From contig CAZAXT010000006.1 in the NCBI GenBank assembly GCA_964489295.1, forward strand, positions 1 to 37,924: DNA of 37,924 nt, given 5' to 3'. Below are positions 11,060 to 19,240 of the stretch, piece after piece. Made by a program: the position numbers and the translations under genes. The notes beneath the pieces were generated by a model. That model did not search any database. It saw nothing but the letters and a program-made list of their open reading frames with translations, and was not told where the DNA came from. Origin of the DNA: QS-5-54-17 sp964489295. GTDB taxonomy: Bacteria; Patescibacteriota; Saccharimonadia; QS-5-54-17. Position 1 is the stretch's first letter, and the number at the start of each line of letters is the position of its first letter.

Positions 11060-11800
11060 CTACCGGGCGGCACCTCTTGATTCGGCTGAAGCCACGTTGC
11101 GTGCATCGGATGGAACGACGACCACGCCCACAGTAATGCAAAGGAACGCGATCGTGGTAAAGATATCGGTTACCAGGTATGCCGCGGCAGTGGTGACATA
11201 GTTGTGCATCGGACCCGAGAAATACAGCAGAATCAACCCCACGCCAAGGAGGTACGGTCGCTGTTTCAAGCTGCCCTCCGCCCGTCGGGCCGAACGGATG
11301 AAGAAATACGCCAACGGCAAATAGGTTATGGTCGTCACCAGTGCGGTCAGAACACTGGTCGTTGGATGTGCGTTGAATTCGGTAATGTTAAGCGTCGCAT
11401 TATAAGTGGATTCCGGAGCGAATATCGTGTTGACGATCGTCGCTATGACCACGATTCCGATAAATATCATGAATATCCGCCGTTCATGTGGGAGAAACGT
11501 GTGCGTAAAACTCGCGACCAACCTAGCCAGGTAGGCGGTCGCCGTAAATACCATGATATGGGCGACTACATATCCGATTTGCATCGCTTCTGAAAAAATA
11601 GCGGGCTCGAAGTATAAAATAATGTGCGGTATCGACATTATGCAAAAGAAAACGGCGTGCAGCAGTAAAAACTTTGACCAATAGTAATTTTGCGGCAGTA
11701 CGTTTCTACGCCGATTGTGCCGATACGTCGCGAACCACGCAATAGACGCGATCACGAATTGTGCCAGGATTGATACGCCGGTAATCGATATAGGACCCAT
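11060..11800 (-). CDS. Seven-helix integral membrane protein of unknown function
   Basis: 246 aa with seven evident hydrophobic segments (about 5-24, 43-64, 71-95, 107-127, 148-168, 182-200, 206-228) and short charged loops; the organisation resembles the 7TM sensor parts that precede histidine kinases, but here no signalling domain follows. I do not recognise a specific family. It lies between map and ftsA, both in the same direction, with about 105-120 bp spacers either side. A weak promoter (TTGTAT, 17 bp, TACACT) lies 28 nt or more upstream, and the start has no Shine-Dalgarno motif. Confidence 0.75.
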   Translation of the reverse strand: MGPISITGVSILAQFVIASIAWFATYRHNRRRNVLPQNYYWSKFLLLHAVFFCIMSIPHIILYFEPAIFSEAMQIGYVVAHIMVFTATAYLARLVASFTHTFLPHERRIFMIFIGIVVIATIVNTIFAPESTYNATLNITEFNAHPTTSVLTALVTTITYLPLAYFFIRSARRAEGSLKQRPYLLGVGLILLYFSGPMHNYVTTAAAYLVTDIFTTIAFLCITVGVVVVPSDARNVASAESRGAAR

Positions 11801-11922
11801 AATGAAAAGCGGTTTTCGTCAATACGGAGTGTACTATAAACATAAGCACAATACAATTACTGCCATACACCATAGTTTGCGTAATGCCTACAGCATACGT
11901 AACTGGTACGTATTTGTCAGGA

Positions 11923-12666
11923 TCAGGTCAGAATCTCGTAGCCGTCTTTGGTTACCAATACCGTGTGCTCAAAGTGAGCGCTTAAAGAGTGGTCATGAGT
12001 CGTGACGGTCATGCCGTCGGATTCGGTATAGACTTCCTTGCCCCCGAGCGTAGCCATAGGCTCGATGGCTATCGTCATGCCTTCCTTAAGCATGGAACCG
12101 GTGCCGGCCATACCGAAATTGGGAATTTCGGGCTGTTCGTGTACGTTATGCCCTACCCCGTGACCGACCAGCGTTTCCACGATAGCCAGGTTGTCCCGTA
12201 ATAACCGCCGCTGGATACTGTTACCGATATCCCCGACCCGGGCGCCGGGCGCAACTTGATCAATACCGGCATAGAGCGATTCTTCCGTAGCTTTGAGTAA
12301 AGTACGGACTTTGCCCGGCGGCTTTCGTGCTCCGGCCACGACCGTAACGGCGCTATCAGTGATCATACCCTCATACACAATACCTACATCTATACTGACC
12401 AGGTCATCTTCCTGGATAACATGGGAACCGGGAACCCCGTGCACGAGTTGGTCATTAACCGATATGCAGACGACATCCGGGAATCCCATGTATCCGGCGA
12501 AGGCCGGCTCTCCACCCTGGTCGTGGATTTTTTGGCGCATCACATCGGCCAGTTCCTTGGTCGAAACACCGGGGACGATCGCTTCAGCCACTTCATCGCG
12601 GACGGTTTTCAGAATCCGACCACTTTCGCGTATCGCCTCGATTTCTTCAGGAGTTTTCGGTTGCAT
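11923..12666 (-). CDS. map: Methionine aminopeptidase, type I
   Basis: 247 aa. Removes the initiator Met from nascent proteins after deformylation. The five metal ligands of the pita-bread fold are visible: D93 (SIDVGIV), D104 (MITDSAV), H169 (VGHGVGHNVHE), E202 (IEPM) and E233 (HFEHTVLVT), plus H76 in VHGVPG. The ATG overlaps the end of adk by 20 nt, so translation is probably coupled. The adk-map pair is a common bacterial arrangement, usually inside the ribosomal protein cluster; here it stands with rpsU, yqeY and ybeY. Confidence 0.96.
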   Translation of the reverse strand: MQPKTPEEIEAIRESGRILKTVRDEVAEAIVPGVSTKELADVMRQKIHDQGGEPAFAGYMGFPDVVCISVNDQLVHGVPGSHVIQEDDLVSIDVGIVYEGMITDSAVTVVAGARKPPGKVRTLLKATEESLYAGIDQVAPGARVGDIGNSIQRRLLRDNLAIVETLVGHGVGHNVHEQPEIPNFGMAGTGSMLKEGMTIAIEPMATLGGKEVYTESDGMTVTTHDHSLSAHFEHTVLVTKDGYEILT

Positions 12667-13195
12667 GAAGGGCGCGTTCCAAATCGCGGGTTACGTGTTC
12701 GATGTTGTTACCGCCGTCAACTTCCACTAAAACGCCGTGTTGTCGGCAATAATCGATCGCCGGTTCGGTATGTTCGTAATATTCCTGCCACCGGTTCTCC
12801 CATGCTTCGCGGTTATCATCCGTGCGGCCGCGATCCTGGATACGCTGCCAGGATTCGTCCTTGTCGACATCCAGTGCCACAACGGTATAAGCGGAAATGT
12901 CATAGTCCGGCGCGATCCGGCCGAATTCCTGTGATTGGTCGAGCCGCCTGGGGAATCCGTCCACGATGACCGATATATCGTGTTGCTGGATTTCTTCAAC
13001 GACCACTCTGGTGACATGTTCCGTCGGCAACAGTTCACCGGCATCCATCAATCTTTTGATCTCCGGATCGACCGTCTCCCGTAACAATTGACCGATGGAA
13101 AAGGTATGCCACCCATGACGGGATGCCAGAATCCGTGATTGGGTGCCTTTTCCCGCTCCTGGCGGACCGGTCAATAATATGATGTGTTTATCCAT
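12647..13195 (-). CDS. adk: Adenylate kinase, short-lid form
   Basis: 182 aa. Interconverts ATP + AMP and 2 ADP. P-loop LLTGPPGAGKGTQS at the N-terminus, AMP-site DGFPRRLDQ, and RGRTDDNREAWENRW where the lid and its arginines lie. The long zinc-type lid domain of common bacterial Adk (about 215 aa) is missing, so this is a short variant, as in eukaryotic AK1-like enzymes and many reduced bacteria. AAGGAAG precedes the ATG by a normal distance. It overlaps map downstream. Confidence 0.94.
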   Translation of the reverse strand: MDKHIILLTGPPGAGKGTQSRILASRHGWHTFSIGQLLRETVDPEIKRLMDAGELLPTEHVTRVVVEEIQQHDISVIVDGFPRRLDQSQEFGRIAPDYDISAYTVVALDVDKDESWQRIQDRGRTDDNREAWENRWQEYYEHTEPAIDYCRQHGVLVEVDGGNNIEHVTRDLERALHATENS

Positions 13196-13246
13196 GTGTC
13201 TTCCTTGGTGTTTGCTGTGAAATATATGCCCACTCAGTACACTCTT

Positions 13247-13768
13247 CTAACGTACCACGTCCGCATCCTGCCAACCAAAATCACGATATTCACGGTTTAA
13301 TCGTCGCATAATGTCAGCTTGTACGGAATTCATGTGGCGCCGCTCCGTTTCAGTTTGATGGTCATATCCCAGGATATGGAGCGTACCATGGATAAGTAAG
13401 AGCAGCCACTCGGTGGTTTCATCCGTACCGGCAACCTTTGCTTGCGTACTCACATGCTCGCGACTAATAGCGATATCGCCCAGTTCGAATGTCGGGAGTC
13501 GGGTGTTAGAGTCGGGATCTGCCGACTGATCCCGGGTACTGCCTCCTCGGTTCTTTTCCTCTTGAACATCATTTACCTCCCGGTAGTCGAAACTCAGGAC
13601 ATCGGTGGACGCATCAACACCCGCGTATTCACGGTTGAGCGTCTTGATTTCGTCAGCGGATACGAACCGAACCGCTATAGTGCCTGATATACGCGTATAG
13701 GTAGATATGATTGTCGCTATTGTGGATATATCCGGATGCTCCCAGTCGACAATATCGAACGTAATCAC
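13247..13768 (-). CDS. ybeY: Endoribonuclease YbeY (rRNA maturation factor)
   Basis: 173 aa. Zinc-dependent RNase for 16S 3'-end maturation and ribosome quality control. The motif HGTLHILGYDHQTETERRHM provides the three zinc-binding histidines (HxxxHxxxxxH form). The N-terminal part shows the typical LNREYAGVDASTDVLSFDY. Between this strand and FELGDIAIS there is a hydrophilic insertion of about 25 residues (NDVQEEKNRGG onwards) that most family members lack. The start ATG overlaps the yqeY stop by 4 nt. Confidence 0.94.
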   Translation of the reverse strand: MITFDIVDWEHPDISTIATIISTYTRISGTIAVRFVSADEIKTLNREYAGVDASTDVLSFDYREVNDVQEEKNRGGSTRDQSADPDSNTRLPTFELGDIAISREHVSTQAKVAGTDETTEWLLLLIHGTLHILGYDHQTETERRHMNSVQADIMRRLNREYRDFGWQDADVVR

Positions 13769-14202
13769 TGCAACTGTTGGCGGACCTTGTCCGCCACTGT
13801 ACTTCCTTCCGCCCGGCCGGCAACTTTGGGTTGGAGCACTTTCATCACCTGACCCATTTCGCCGGGTTGTGTCGCACCGACCTCGGCTATAGCATCAGCG
13901 ACCAATTTATCCAGCTCCGCATCGGTTAATGCCTGAGGTAAGTACCGCTCAATGAGGTCCAATTCCACCTGTTCACCTTCCGCTCGATCGGCCTGCCCGG
14001 CGTTTTGATAACTCTCAATTGACTCCCGGCGCTGCTTGGCTTCTTTTTCCAAGACCTTGATGTAATCGGCTTCGTCCAGATCCTCGCCCTTTTCGATACG
14101 GGCGTTCCCGAAAGCACTCTTGAGCGCGCGCAACACGGTTACTTCCCGTTTTTCGCCGGCTTTGAGCGCGGTTTTCAGATCCTCATCGATCTGCTGGTAC
14201 AT
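13765..14202 (-). CDS. yqeY: YqeY/GatB-like domain protein
   Basis: 145 aa, a stand-alone version of the tRNA-binding YqeY domain found at the end of GatB amidotransferase subunits. N-terminal helical part MYQQIDEDLKTALKAGEK, then LRALKSAFGNARIEKG and the C-terminal GATQPGEMGQVMKVLQPKVAGRAEGSTV which is typical. It follows rpsU by 21 nt, a conserved pair in many bacteria. GGAGG lies 8 nt before the ATG. The exact role of free YqeY proteins is not established. Confidence 0.93.
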   Translation of the reverse strand: MYQQIDEDLKTALKAGEKREVTVLRALKSAFGNARIEKGEDLDEADYIKVLEKEAKQRRESIESYQNAGQADRAEGEQVELDLIERYLPQALTDAELDKLVADAIAEVGATQPGEMGQVMKVLQPKVAGRAEGSTVADKVRQQLQ

Positions 14203-14223
14203 AGAGAGAACCTCCGGACAGGA

Positions 14224-14436
14224 TTAACGACCCAGATATGTCTTTCGGATCTTGGTTTTTTTGCGTTCCTGGCGGGCAAGCGCCGCTTGACGGCGTTGTT
14301 TTCGCGATTGCGGTTTCTCGTAGTACTGCCGACGGCGGGCTATGGTCAGTGCACCGGATTGTTGCACCTTGCGGTTAAACCGCCGGAGTAAATTCTCCAG
14401 ATTTTCCTGGTCGTCCTTGCGCGTCACTTGTGTCAT
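14224..14436 (-). CDS. rpsU: Small ribosomal subunit protein bS21
   Basis: 70 aa, highly basic. The N-terminal ENLENLLRRFNRKVQQSG and the central RRRQYYEKPQSRKQRRQ are typical of bS21, which sits near the 16S 3' end and aids initiation. First gene of the rpsU-yqeY-ybeY-adk-map run. The sequence before the ATG has no Shine-Dalgarno motif; a TACAAT box ends 9 nt upstream. Confidence 0.94.
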   Translation of the reverse strand: MTQVTRKDDQENLENLLRRFNRKVQQSGALTIARRRQYYEKPQSRKQRRQAALARQERKKTKIRKTYLGR

Positions 14437-14445
14437 CAGAGGTTG

Positions 14446-14474
14446 ATTGTACAGATTCAGGGGGAGTAATGCAA
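14446..14474 (-). promoter_or_regulatory. Promoter of the rpsU run, near-leaderless
   Basis: Minus strand: TTGCAT (14469-14474), 17-bp spacer, TACAAT (14446-14451), then 9 nt to the rpsU ATG. The expected transcript start lies 1-3 nt before the start codon. Confidence 0.55.
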
Positions 14475-14501
14475 GAAGTTAGTACTATATACCCATACTT
14501 T

Positions 14502-15998
14502 TCAACCTACTCCTTGTCCCTGCTCCTTGCTCGTCCATCGAGCTTCGATCAGTCGTTCGGGTTCACTATTCACCCGTGAACAACCGGAGCGGTGTATAGT
14601 TACTCCCAGACTCCGGGTGATATATCCAACGATCGCATCAGAGGGCCGAGGATTACAACAGGAGGCCATATGATACTGCAAACCCTCCATGCCAGCGATC
14701 CGTACTGTCTGTCCGCTTTTCGTGGACGTACGCCCTTCAGGTGTCGCATCGTCCGCCGACTGTTCCCGGGGCGGATACACTATGTTCTGCACGGCGCCGG
14801 GGCGGATATACCCGGCTCCGACCGCCACGTACAGGTCATCCAGCTTAGTGAATTTGTAATGCCGGCACACCGCGTCCAATGCTTTGGGTAATTCTCCATG
14901 AAACGTTTCGAGTAATTTTTGTTTTCCGACATCACGGTATTGACTCCGCTCTTCCCGCTTCAGCCAGGCTTGGATACGATTACGCGCTTTGGAACTTGCG
15001 ACGATGTACAGCCAGTCTTTTTTGGGTCGTGCTTCGTTTCCCGTAATCACCTCGACAACATCCCCGTGGGAAAGTCCGGAATCCAACTTGGCTATAGCGC
15101 CGTTTATCTTCACTCCGCGTGTCCGCAAACCCACACCCGTGTGAACCGCGAACGCGAAATCAAGCGGCGTAGCATGCTCCGGTAATTCGTAGACATCACC
15201 GGCCGGAGAGAATACGTACAGAGCCGGTTTGACGGACTCGTTTACCGCGGCCGCCGCGGACCCGCGGAGATAGTGCTTGCTGTCCTTGTGCTGATCATAC
15301 TGCCAGTGCGCCGCCGTTCCCGCTTCGGCTTCCCGGTCCATATCGGGTGTTCGAATTTGTACTTCCACGGCTTTCTTGTCCCACACGATACTGGTGTGCA
15401 GCGATCGGTACCCGTTGGGCTTGGGTTGCTTGATGTAATCCTTGAACCGATCCAGATCCGGTATAAATTCAGTGTGGAGTGCGTCCAACACCCGATAACA
15501 CTCGGTTTCAGAGGACACGATAATCCGCAGGGCCAGAAGATCGTGGATATCCGATATAGTGCCTTTTTTGCTTAATTTTTTATACAAACTGTAGGGTTGC
15601 TTGTTTCGACCACTGATGTCTTCGGCTTCAATGCCAGCTTCTTCGAACAATCGAGCGAACCGACGTTTCAAATGCAGCGCTTCTTTTTGGCGGGCCGCCT
15701 TATTCCGGCGCAACAATTTGACCGTCATTTCGTACTGCTCCGGGTGCCTGATGCGGAACGCCTCATCCTCCAACTGATGTTTCAGAGCCTGCATATTTAA
15801 GCGATTGGCCAGCGGAGCATGGACGTTCAGTACCATTCGGGCCAGTCCGGTATCTTCGGTTTCGCTCAGGCGGCGTTGCACCTCACTCAAATACGCGACC
15901 AAATCAGCCGGGGTTGCGGTCGCCAGCAATGCCCGCATGTGTTCGGAAGTGTCAGAATCAGGATTGTACCGCGACTCCCACCGGTGCAAATATTCCAT
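14502..15998 (-). CDS. relA: (p)ppGpp synthetase, Rel family, lacking the hydrolase domain
   Basis: 498 aa. Makes the alarmone from ATP and GDP/GTP. The synthetase domain (about 135-235) shows DIHDLLALRIIV, FKDYIKQPKPNGYRSLHT and VEVQIRTPDMDREAEAGTAAHW, all catalytic blocks intact. A TGS domain follows (259-318, LYVFSPAGDVYELPEHATPLDF) and a Cys-Cys zinc-finger-like region (HMASCCNPR near 443-451, HRSGC near 469-473). The N-terminus begins only in the last helices of the usual HD hydrolase; no HD motif or its partner residues are present, and no ACT domain follows. Length is about 500 against 700-750 for full proteins. ATG overlaps the recJ stop by 1 nt. The last codons consist of repeat-like GGAGCAGGGACAAGGAG DNA. 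Confidence 0.92.
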   Translation of the reverse strand: MEYLHRWESRYNPDSDTSEHMRALLATATPADLVAYLSEVQRRLSETEDTGLARMVLNVHAPLANRLNMQALKHQLEDEAFRIRHPEQYEMTVKLLRRNKAARQKEALHLKRRFARLFEEAGIEAEDISGRNKQPYSLYKKLSKKGTISDIHDLLALRIIVSSETECYRVLDALHTEFIPDLDRFKDYIKQPKPNGYRSLHTSIVWDKKAVEVQIRTPDMDREAEAGTAAHWQYDQHKDSKHYLRGSAAAAVNESVKPALYVFSPAGDVYELPEHATPLDFAFAVHTGVGLRTRGVKINGAIAKLDSGLSHGDVVEVITGNEARPKKDWLYIVASSKARNRIQAWLKREERSQYRDVGKQKLLETFHGELPKALDAVCRHYKFTKLDDLYVAVGAGYIRPGAVQNIVYPPREQSADDATPEGRTSTKSGQTVRIAGMEGLQYHMASCCNPRPSDAIVGYITRSLGVTIHRSGCSRVNSEPERLIEARWTSKEQGQGVG

Positions 15999-17778
15999 TA
16001 TGCCAGCTCCTTGATGCGTAGTTGCGGCCGGGTCCGACCGTTATAGGTGTTCATGTCCAATTCGAACCACACCCCCACCCTATCATGGAGCGATGAAGCG
16101 TGTTCGCCCAAGCCGAACCCGATCGCGTCATGGTCGGACGTACCATCCGAAAGTATCAGTTTCAGATGATCACCCGCTTTCCCGACGGGACGTATCTGTT
16201 TGACATCCAGATCACCGGCATAAAAGAGTGGCTGCGGGTTGCCTTTCCCGAACGGCGACAAATTCTGGAGCGCCTGATAGGTTTCGCTGTTCATGTCTTC
16301 TAAATATGTGAGGCGCACATCGGGTTCGAGCGACGTATCCAGACTGCCGGAATGATTATCAGCATAATACCGGTTCAATGTCTCGCGAAGAGCGGGAACG
16401 TCGGTAGTTTTAAGCGTACACCCGGCCGCTACGTGGTGGCCGCCATATTTTTCCAGTACATCATCGGCAGCAGTCAGCGCNNNNNNNNNNNNNNNNNNNN
16501 NNNNNNNNNNNNNNNNNNNNNNNNNNNNNNNNNNNNNNNNNNNNNNNNNNNNNNNNNNNNNNNNNNNNNNNNNNNNNNNNCCGCTACGTGGTGGCCGCCA
16601 TATTTTTCCAGTACATCATCGGCAGCAGTCAGCGCCGCGACCATATTGAAGCTCCCCAACGAGCGAGCCGACCCTTTGGCCTGCTCGGCTTGCTCCTGCA
16701 GAATCACGGTTGGTTTTCTGTATCGTTCCATGATTCTGGACGCTACGATACCGACGATACCGTGATTCCAATCCGGATGTGACAATACCAGTACCGGATC
16801 GTCCGCATATTGCTTCGCTTGCTCAAGCGCCGTTTCAAGTATCTCATCTTGCTGGCTACGTCGTTTGTTGTTCAGTTCATCCAGATACTGCGCCGCTTCC
16901 AGTGCGGCTGATTTGTCGGTCGTGGTTAATACGTTCAGGGAATGAAGCGCATGTTCCAGACGGCCGGCCGCATTGAGACGCGGTCCCAATACAAAACCGA
17001 AATGATAGGTGTCAACGGCTTCAGACGCAATACCGGCTACTTTGGCTAACGCCTGTAGCCCGACGCGTGGAGTTTGGCGGAACACACGGAGTCCATAGCT
17101 GACAAAGACCCGGTTCTCATCAACCAAATCCACCACGTCACACACCGTTCCCAGTGCCACCAGATCCAACAGCCACTTCTCCCGCCCGGACGGAAGCAAC
17201 TTATGCGTCTCCTGCACCGCCCGGATGAGCTTGAATGCCACTCCGACCCCGGCCAAATCATGGAACGGATACCGGCTATCGGACCGTTTGGGATTGATGA
17301 TAGCAATCGCCGGCGGCAATCCCGTATCCGGTGAGCCGGTCTCATGGTGGTCAGTCACGATCACGTCCAATCCGGCTTCAGCCGCCCACGTCAGCGGTTC
17401 GTATGAAACACTGCCACAATCAACCGTAATAACCAAACCGACACCCTGCTCGTGTAACCGTTTCAATGCCTCGGTATTAATACCATACCCTTCTTCGAAA
17501 CGATCGGGTATATACGTTTCCACCCTAGCACCCATAGCACTTAGACCATCCAATAGAAGAGCCGTGGCACTTAATCCGTCGATGTCATAATCGCCGTAAA
17601 TCGCGATGGTTTCGCCGGCATCGATGGCTTGTTTGATACGCGCGACCGCCGCCTCTACGTCGGGCAGCGTCATCGGGTCGTGTTGATGTTTGTTATAATC
17701 CGGTCGTAAAAACCGCTCCCGTTGCTCTTTTCGAGTGTACCCGCGGTTTTTAAGAATGGTTTCTACTAGTTCCGACAT
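15998..17778 (-). CDS. recJ: Single-stranded-DNA-specific exonuclease RecJ (split by a false assembly gap)
   Basis: 5'-3' ssDNA exonuclease for recombination and repair. DHH-family motifs: YGDYDIDG (about 61-68), TVDCGS (119-123), VTDHHE (141-146). The gap interrupts the DHHA1 domain. If one of the two identical 55-bp flanks and the N-run are removed, the frame continues without break and restores GGHHVAAG (394-401), giving a protein of 541 aa ending in the OB-like domain VGVWFELDMNTYNG. That matches the usual 550-580 aa. ATG chosen because TATAGT ends exactly 6 nt upstream; no Shine-Dalgarno motif. The stop overlaps the rel start, so the two are co-expressed. Confidence 0.93.
16426..16635. 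repeat. 55-bp duplicate flanking a 100-N gap in recJ (assembly artefact)
   Basis: Bases 16426-16480 and 16581-16635 are identical, starting CCGCTACGTGG and ending CAGTCAGCGC, on either side of 100 N (16481-16580). An exact overlap of 55 bp at contig ends suggests an assembler with k near 55 and a scaffolder that did not merge. Collapsing restores recJ in frame. Confidence 0.93.
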
Positions 17779-17784
17779 ACCACC

Positions 17785-17790
17785 ACTATA
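17785..17790 (-). promoter_or_regulatory. -10 box of recJ, leaderless layout
   Basis: TATAGT on the minus strand, followed by GGTGGT and then the recJ ATG: 6 nt between box and start codon, the normal distance from -10 to the first transcribed base. No recognisable -35; the upstream sequence is the 8-bp tandem repeat. Confidence 0.5.
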
Positions 17791-17795
17791 CTACA

Positions 17796-17820
17796 GGGTT
17801 ATAGGGTTATAGGGTTATAG
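17796..17820. repeat. Tandem repeat, three copies of an 8-mer
   Basis: GGGTTATA occurs three times head to tail (17796-17819) plus one extra G, immediately upstream of the recJ -10 box. The rest of the spacer to 17968 contains CCGAAACACC/GAATTTTGAATTT words of the intergenic repeat type and a T8 run; no gene seen. Confidence 0.85.
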
Positions 17821-17968
17821 CACAAGACATAAATCCTGATTACGAAACACCGGATCCGAAACACCCGCTCCGGGCTACATCGAAGTTCCGGACATGGAAA
17901 TTTGAATTTTGAATTTACCCCCTTTTTTTTGCAGTTTTTCTGTTCTATACCCCTGTCACCCTATACTC

Positions 17969-18238
17969 TTACTTATGGTGTTGACTCTTGAGTACCATAC
18001 TCTGTAGTTCTTTGAACAAGGGGAATTGCTGGTTGACGCTGTAGAGTTTGGTGTTGGCCCGCTTGCGGGATTTCAGAAATCCGATCTCTTCCAGCTTCTG
18101 GAGTTCACGTTGGATATTACCGGCATCCTCTTTGATTAATTTCGACATACCGCGGATATGGGTTTGGAAATCCGGATATTTGGAAAACAAAATGATAATT
18201 TTGCGGCGGGTTTTTGAAGTGATAAATACATCCAGCAT
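17969..18238 (-). CDS. Small winged-helix DNA-binding protein (ArsR/MarR-like)
   Basis: 89 aa. Predicted helix-turn-helix: SKTRRKIIILFSKYPDF, then GMSKLIKEDAGNIQRELQKLEEIGFLKSRKRANTKLYSVN, the recognition helix and the beta wing of a winged helix fold. No metal-binding cysteines and no ligand domain. AAGGA stands 6 nt before the ATG. Lies alone between secF and recJ. A transcription factor by fold; its target is unknown. Autoregulation or control of the neighbouring recJ-rel pair is possible but not shown. Confidence 0.8.
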   Translation of the reverse strand: MLDVFITSKTRRKIIILFSKYPDFQTHIRGMSKLIKEDAGNIQRELQKLEEIGFLKSRKRANTKLYSVNQQFPLFKELQSMVLKSQHHK

Positions 18239-18370
18239 AGGCGTTCCTTTCCAATTCGGTTATAACCTTTTAAACAGGCTTGAGTTGTCATTTTAACAAC
18301 ATACCTATCCGTAGTGTACACCGCTCTCGGCGTAGTTGTAAACATACCTCATGCGATCAAGAGGAGTGTT

Positions 18371-19240
18371 TCAGGTTTTCGTATCGGTGGTTTCCGCGCC
18401 ACCCCGCCAGTTGTGCCAGCTGACCAGGAGAGGGGCGGCGATGAAGATCGAGGAATAGGTACCCGAAACCATCCCCAGTAGTAGTGCCAGGACAAAATTG
18501 ACGGTCGCACTTCCGCCGAAGAGAAACAAGGCCAACAGTACCAACACTGTCGTAATGGACGTGTTGAGTGAACGGCCCATAACTTCATTCACGCTAGTGT
18601 TCACGATTTCACCGAAAGATCCGCTTTGGCGCAGCAAGTTTTCACGCAGCCGATCAAAAACCACGATCGTGTCATGGACGGAAAACCCGATCACCGTCAA
18701 AACGGCGGTCACGATAAAGGCATCGACTTCCACGCCCAGCGCAACACCCAGGAGCGAAAACAGACCCAGCACAAACAGCGCGTCATGCAGCAGCGCCACG
18801 ATCGCCATAGCCCCGAACCGCATAGGATTGGGTACTTTACGGAAGGAAAAGGCCACATACAACGTGATGGCCACCGATACTGCCGCCAGACTGATTAATG
18901 AGTTGATGGTCAGATCCTGACTGATGCTCGGACCGACCTGTTCGAACCGTTGTACGGTAACACCTTCGGTATTATCCAGTGCCGCTTCGACCCGAGCCTC
19001 CTCGGTAAACCGGATCTGATACCCGTCGCCGGTTTCAGTAATGGTTGAGTCGGCAACACCTTGCTCCCGGATGATCCCGCGGATTTCCTGCTGCGATGCG
19101 TCGGTCGCTACCGTTACCACCGAACCACCGGTAAAATCAATGCCCAGCTTCAATCCCGACGTAGCTAATAATATAGCGCCCGGAATCAATACTGCCGCCG
19201 AAATCAGATACCAGATTTTGCGCTTGCCGATGATATCCAT
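18371..19240 (-). CDS. secF: Protein translocase subunit SecF
   Basis: 289 aa. Partner of SecD, uses ion gradient to pull exported proteins through SecYEG. First membrane helix (IWYLISAAVLIPGAILLA), then GLKLGIDFTGGSVV, a small periplasmic domain and five further helices with ALLHDALFVLGLFSL, FSVHDTIVVFDRLREN and LNTSITTVLVLLALFLFGG, all SecF signatures. ATG overlaps the secD stop by 1 nt (TGATG), indicating coupled translation. Confidence 0.96.
   Translation of the reverse strand: MDIIGKRKIWYLISAAVLIPGAILLATSGLKLGIDFTGGSVVTVATDASQQEIRGIIREQGVADSTITETGDGYQIRFTEEARVEAALDNTEGVTVQRFEQVGPSISQDLTINSLISLAAVSVAITLYVAFSFRKVPNPMRFGAMAIVALLHDALFVLGLFSLLGVALGVEVDAFIVTAVLTVIGFSVHDTIVVFDRLRENLLRQSGSFGEIVNTSVNEVMGRSLNTSITTVLVLLALFLFGGSATVNFVLALLLGMVSGTYSSIFIAAPLLVSWHNWRGGAETTDTKT

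Noticed and set aside
17796..17820. Telomere-like repeats (GGGTTATA here; AAACCCTAAACC near 4360)
   Set aside because: Only three or two short units within a typical bacterial chromosome context; no array and no terminal position.
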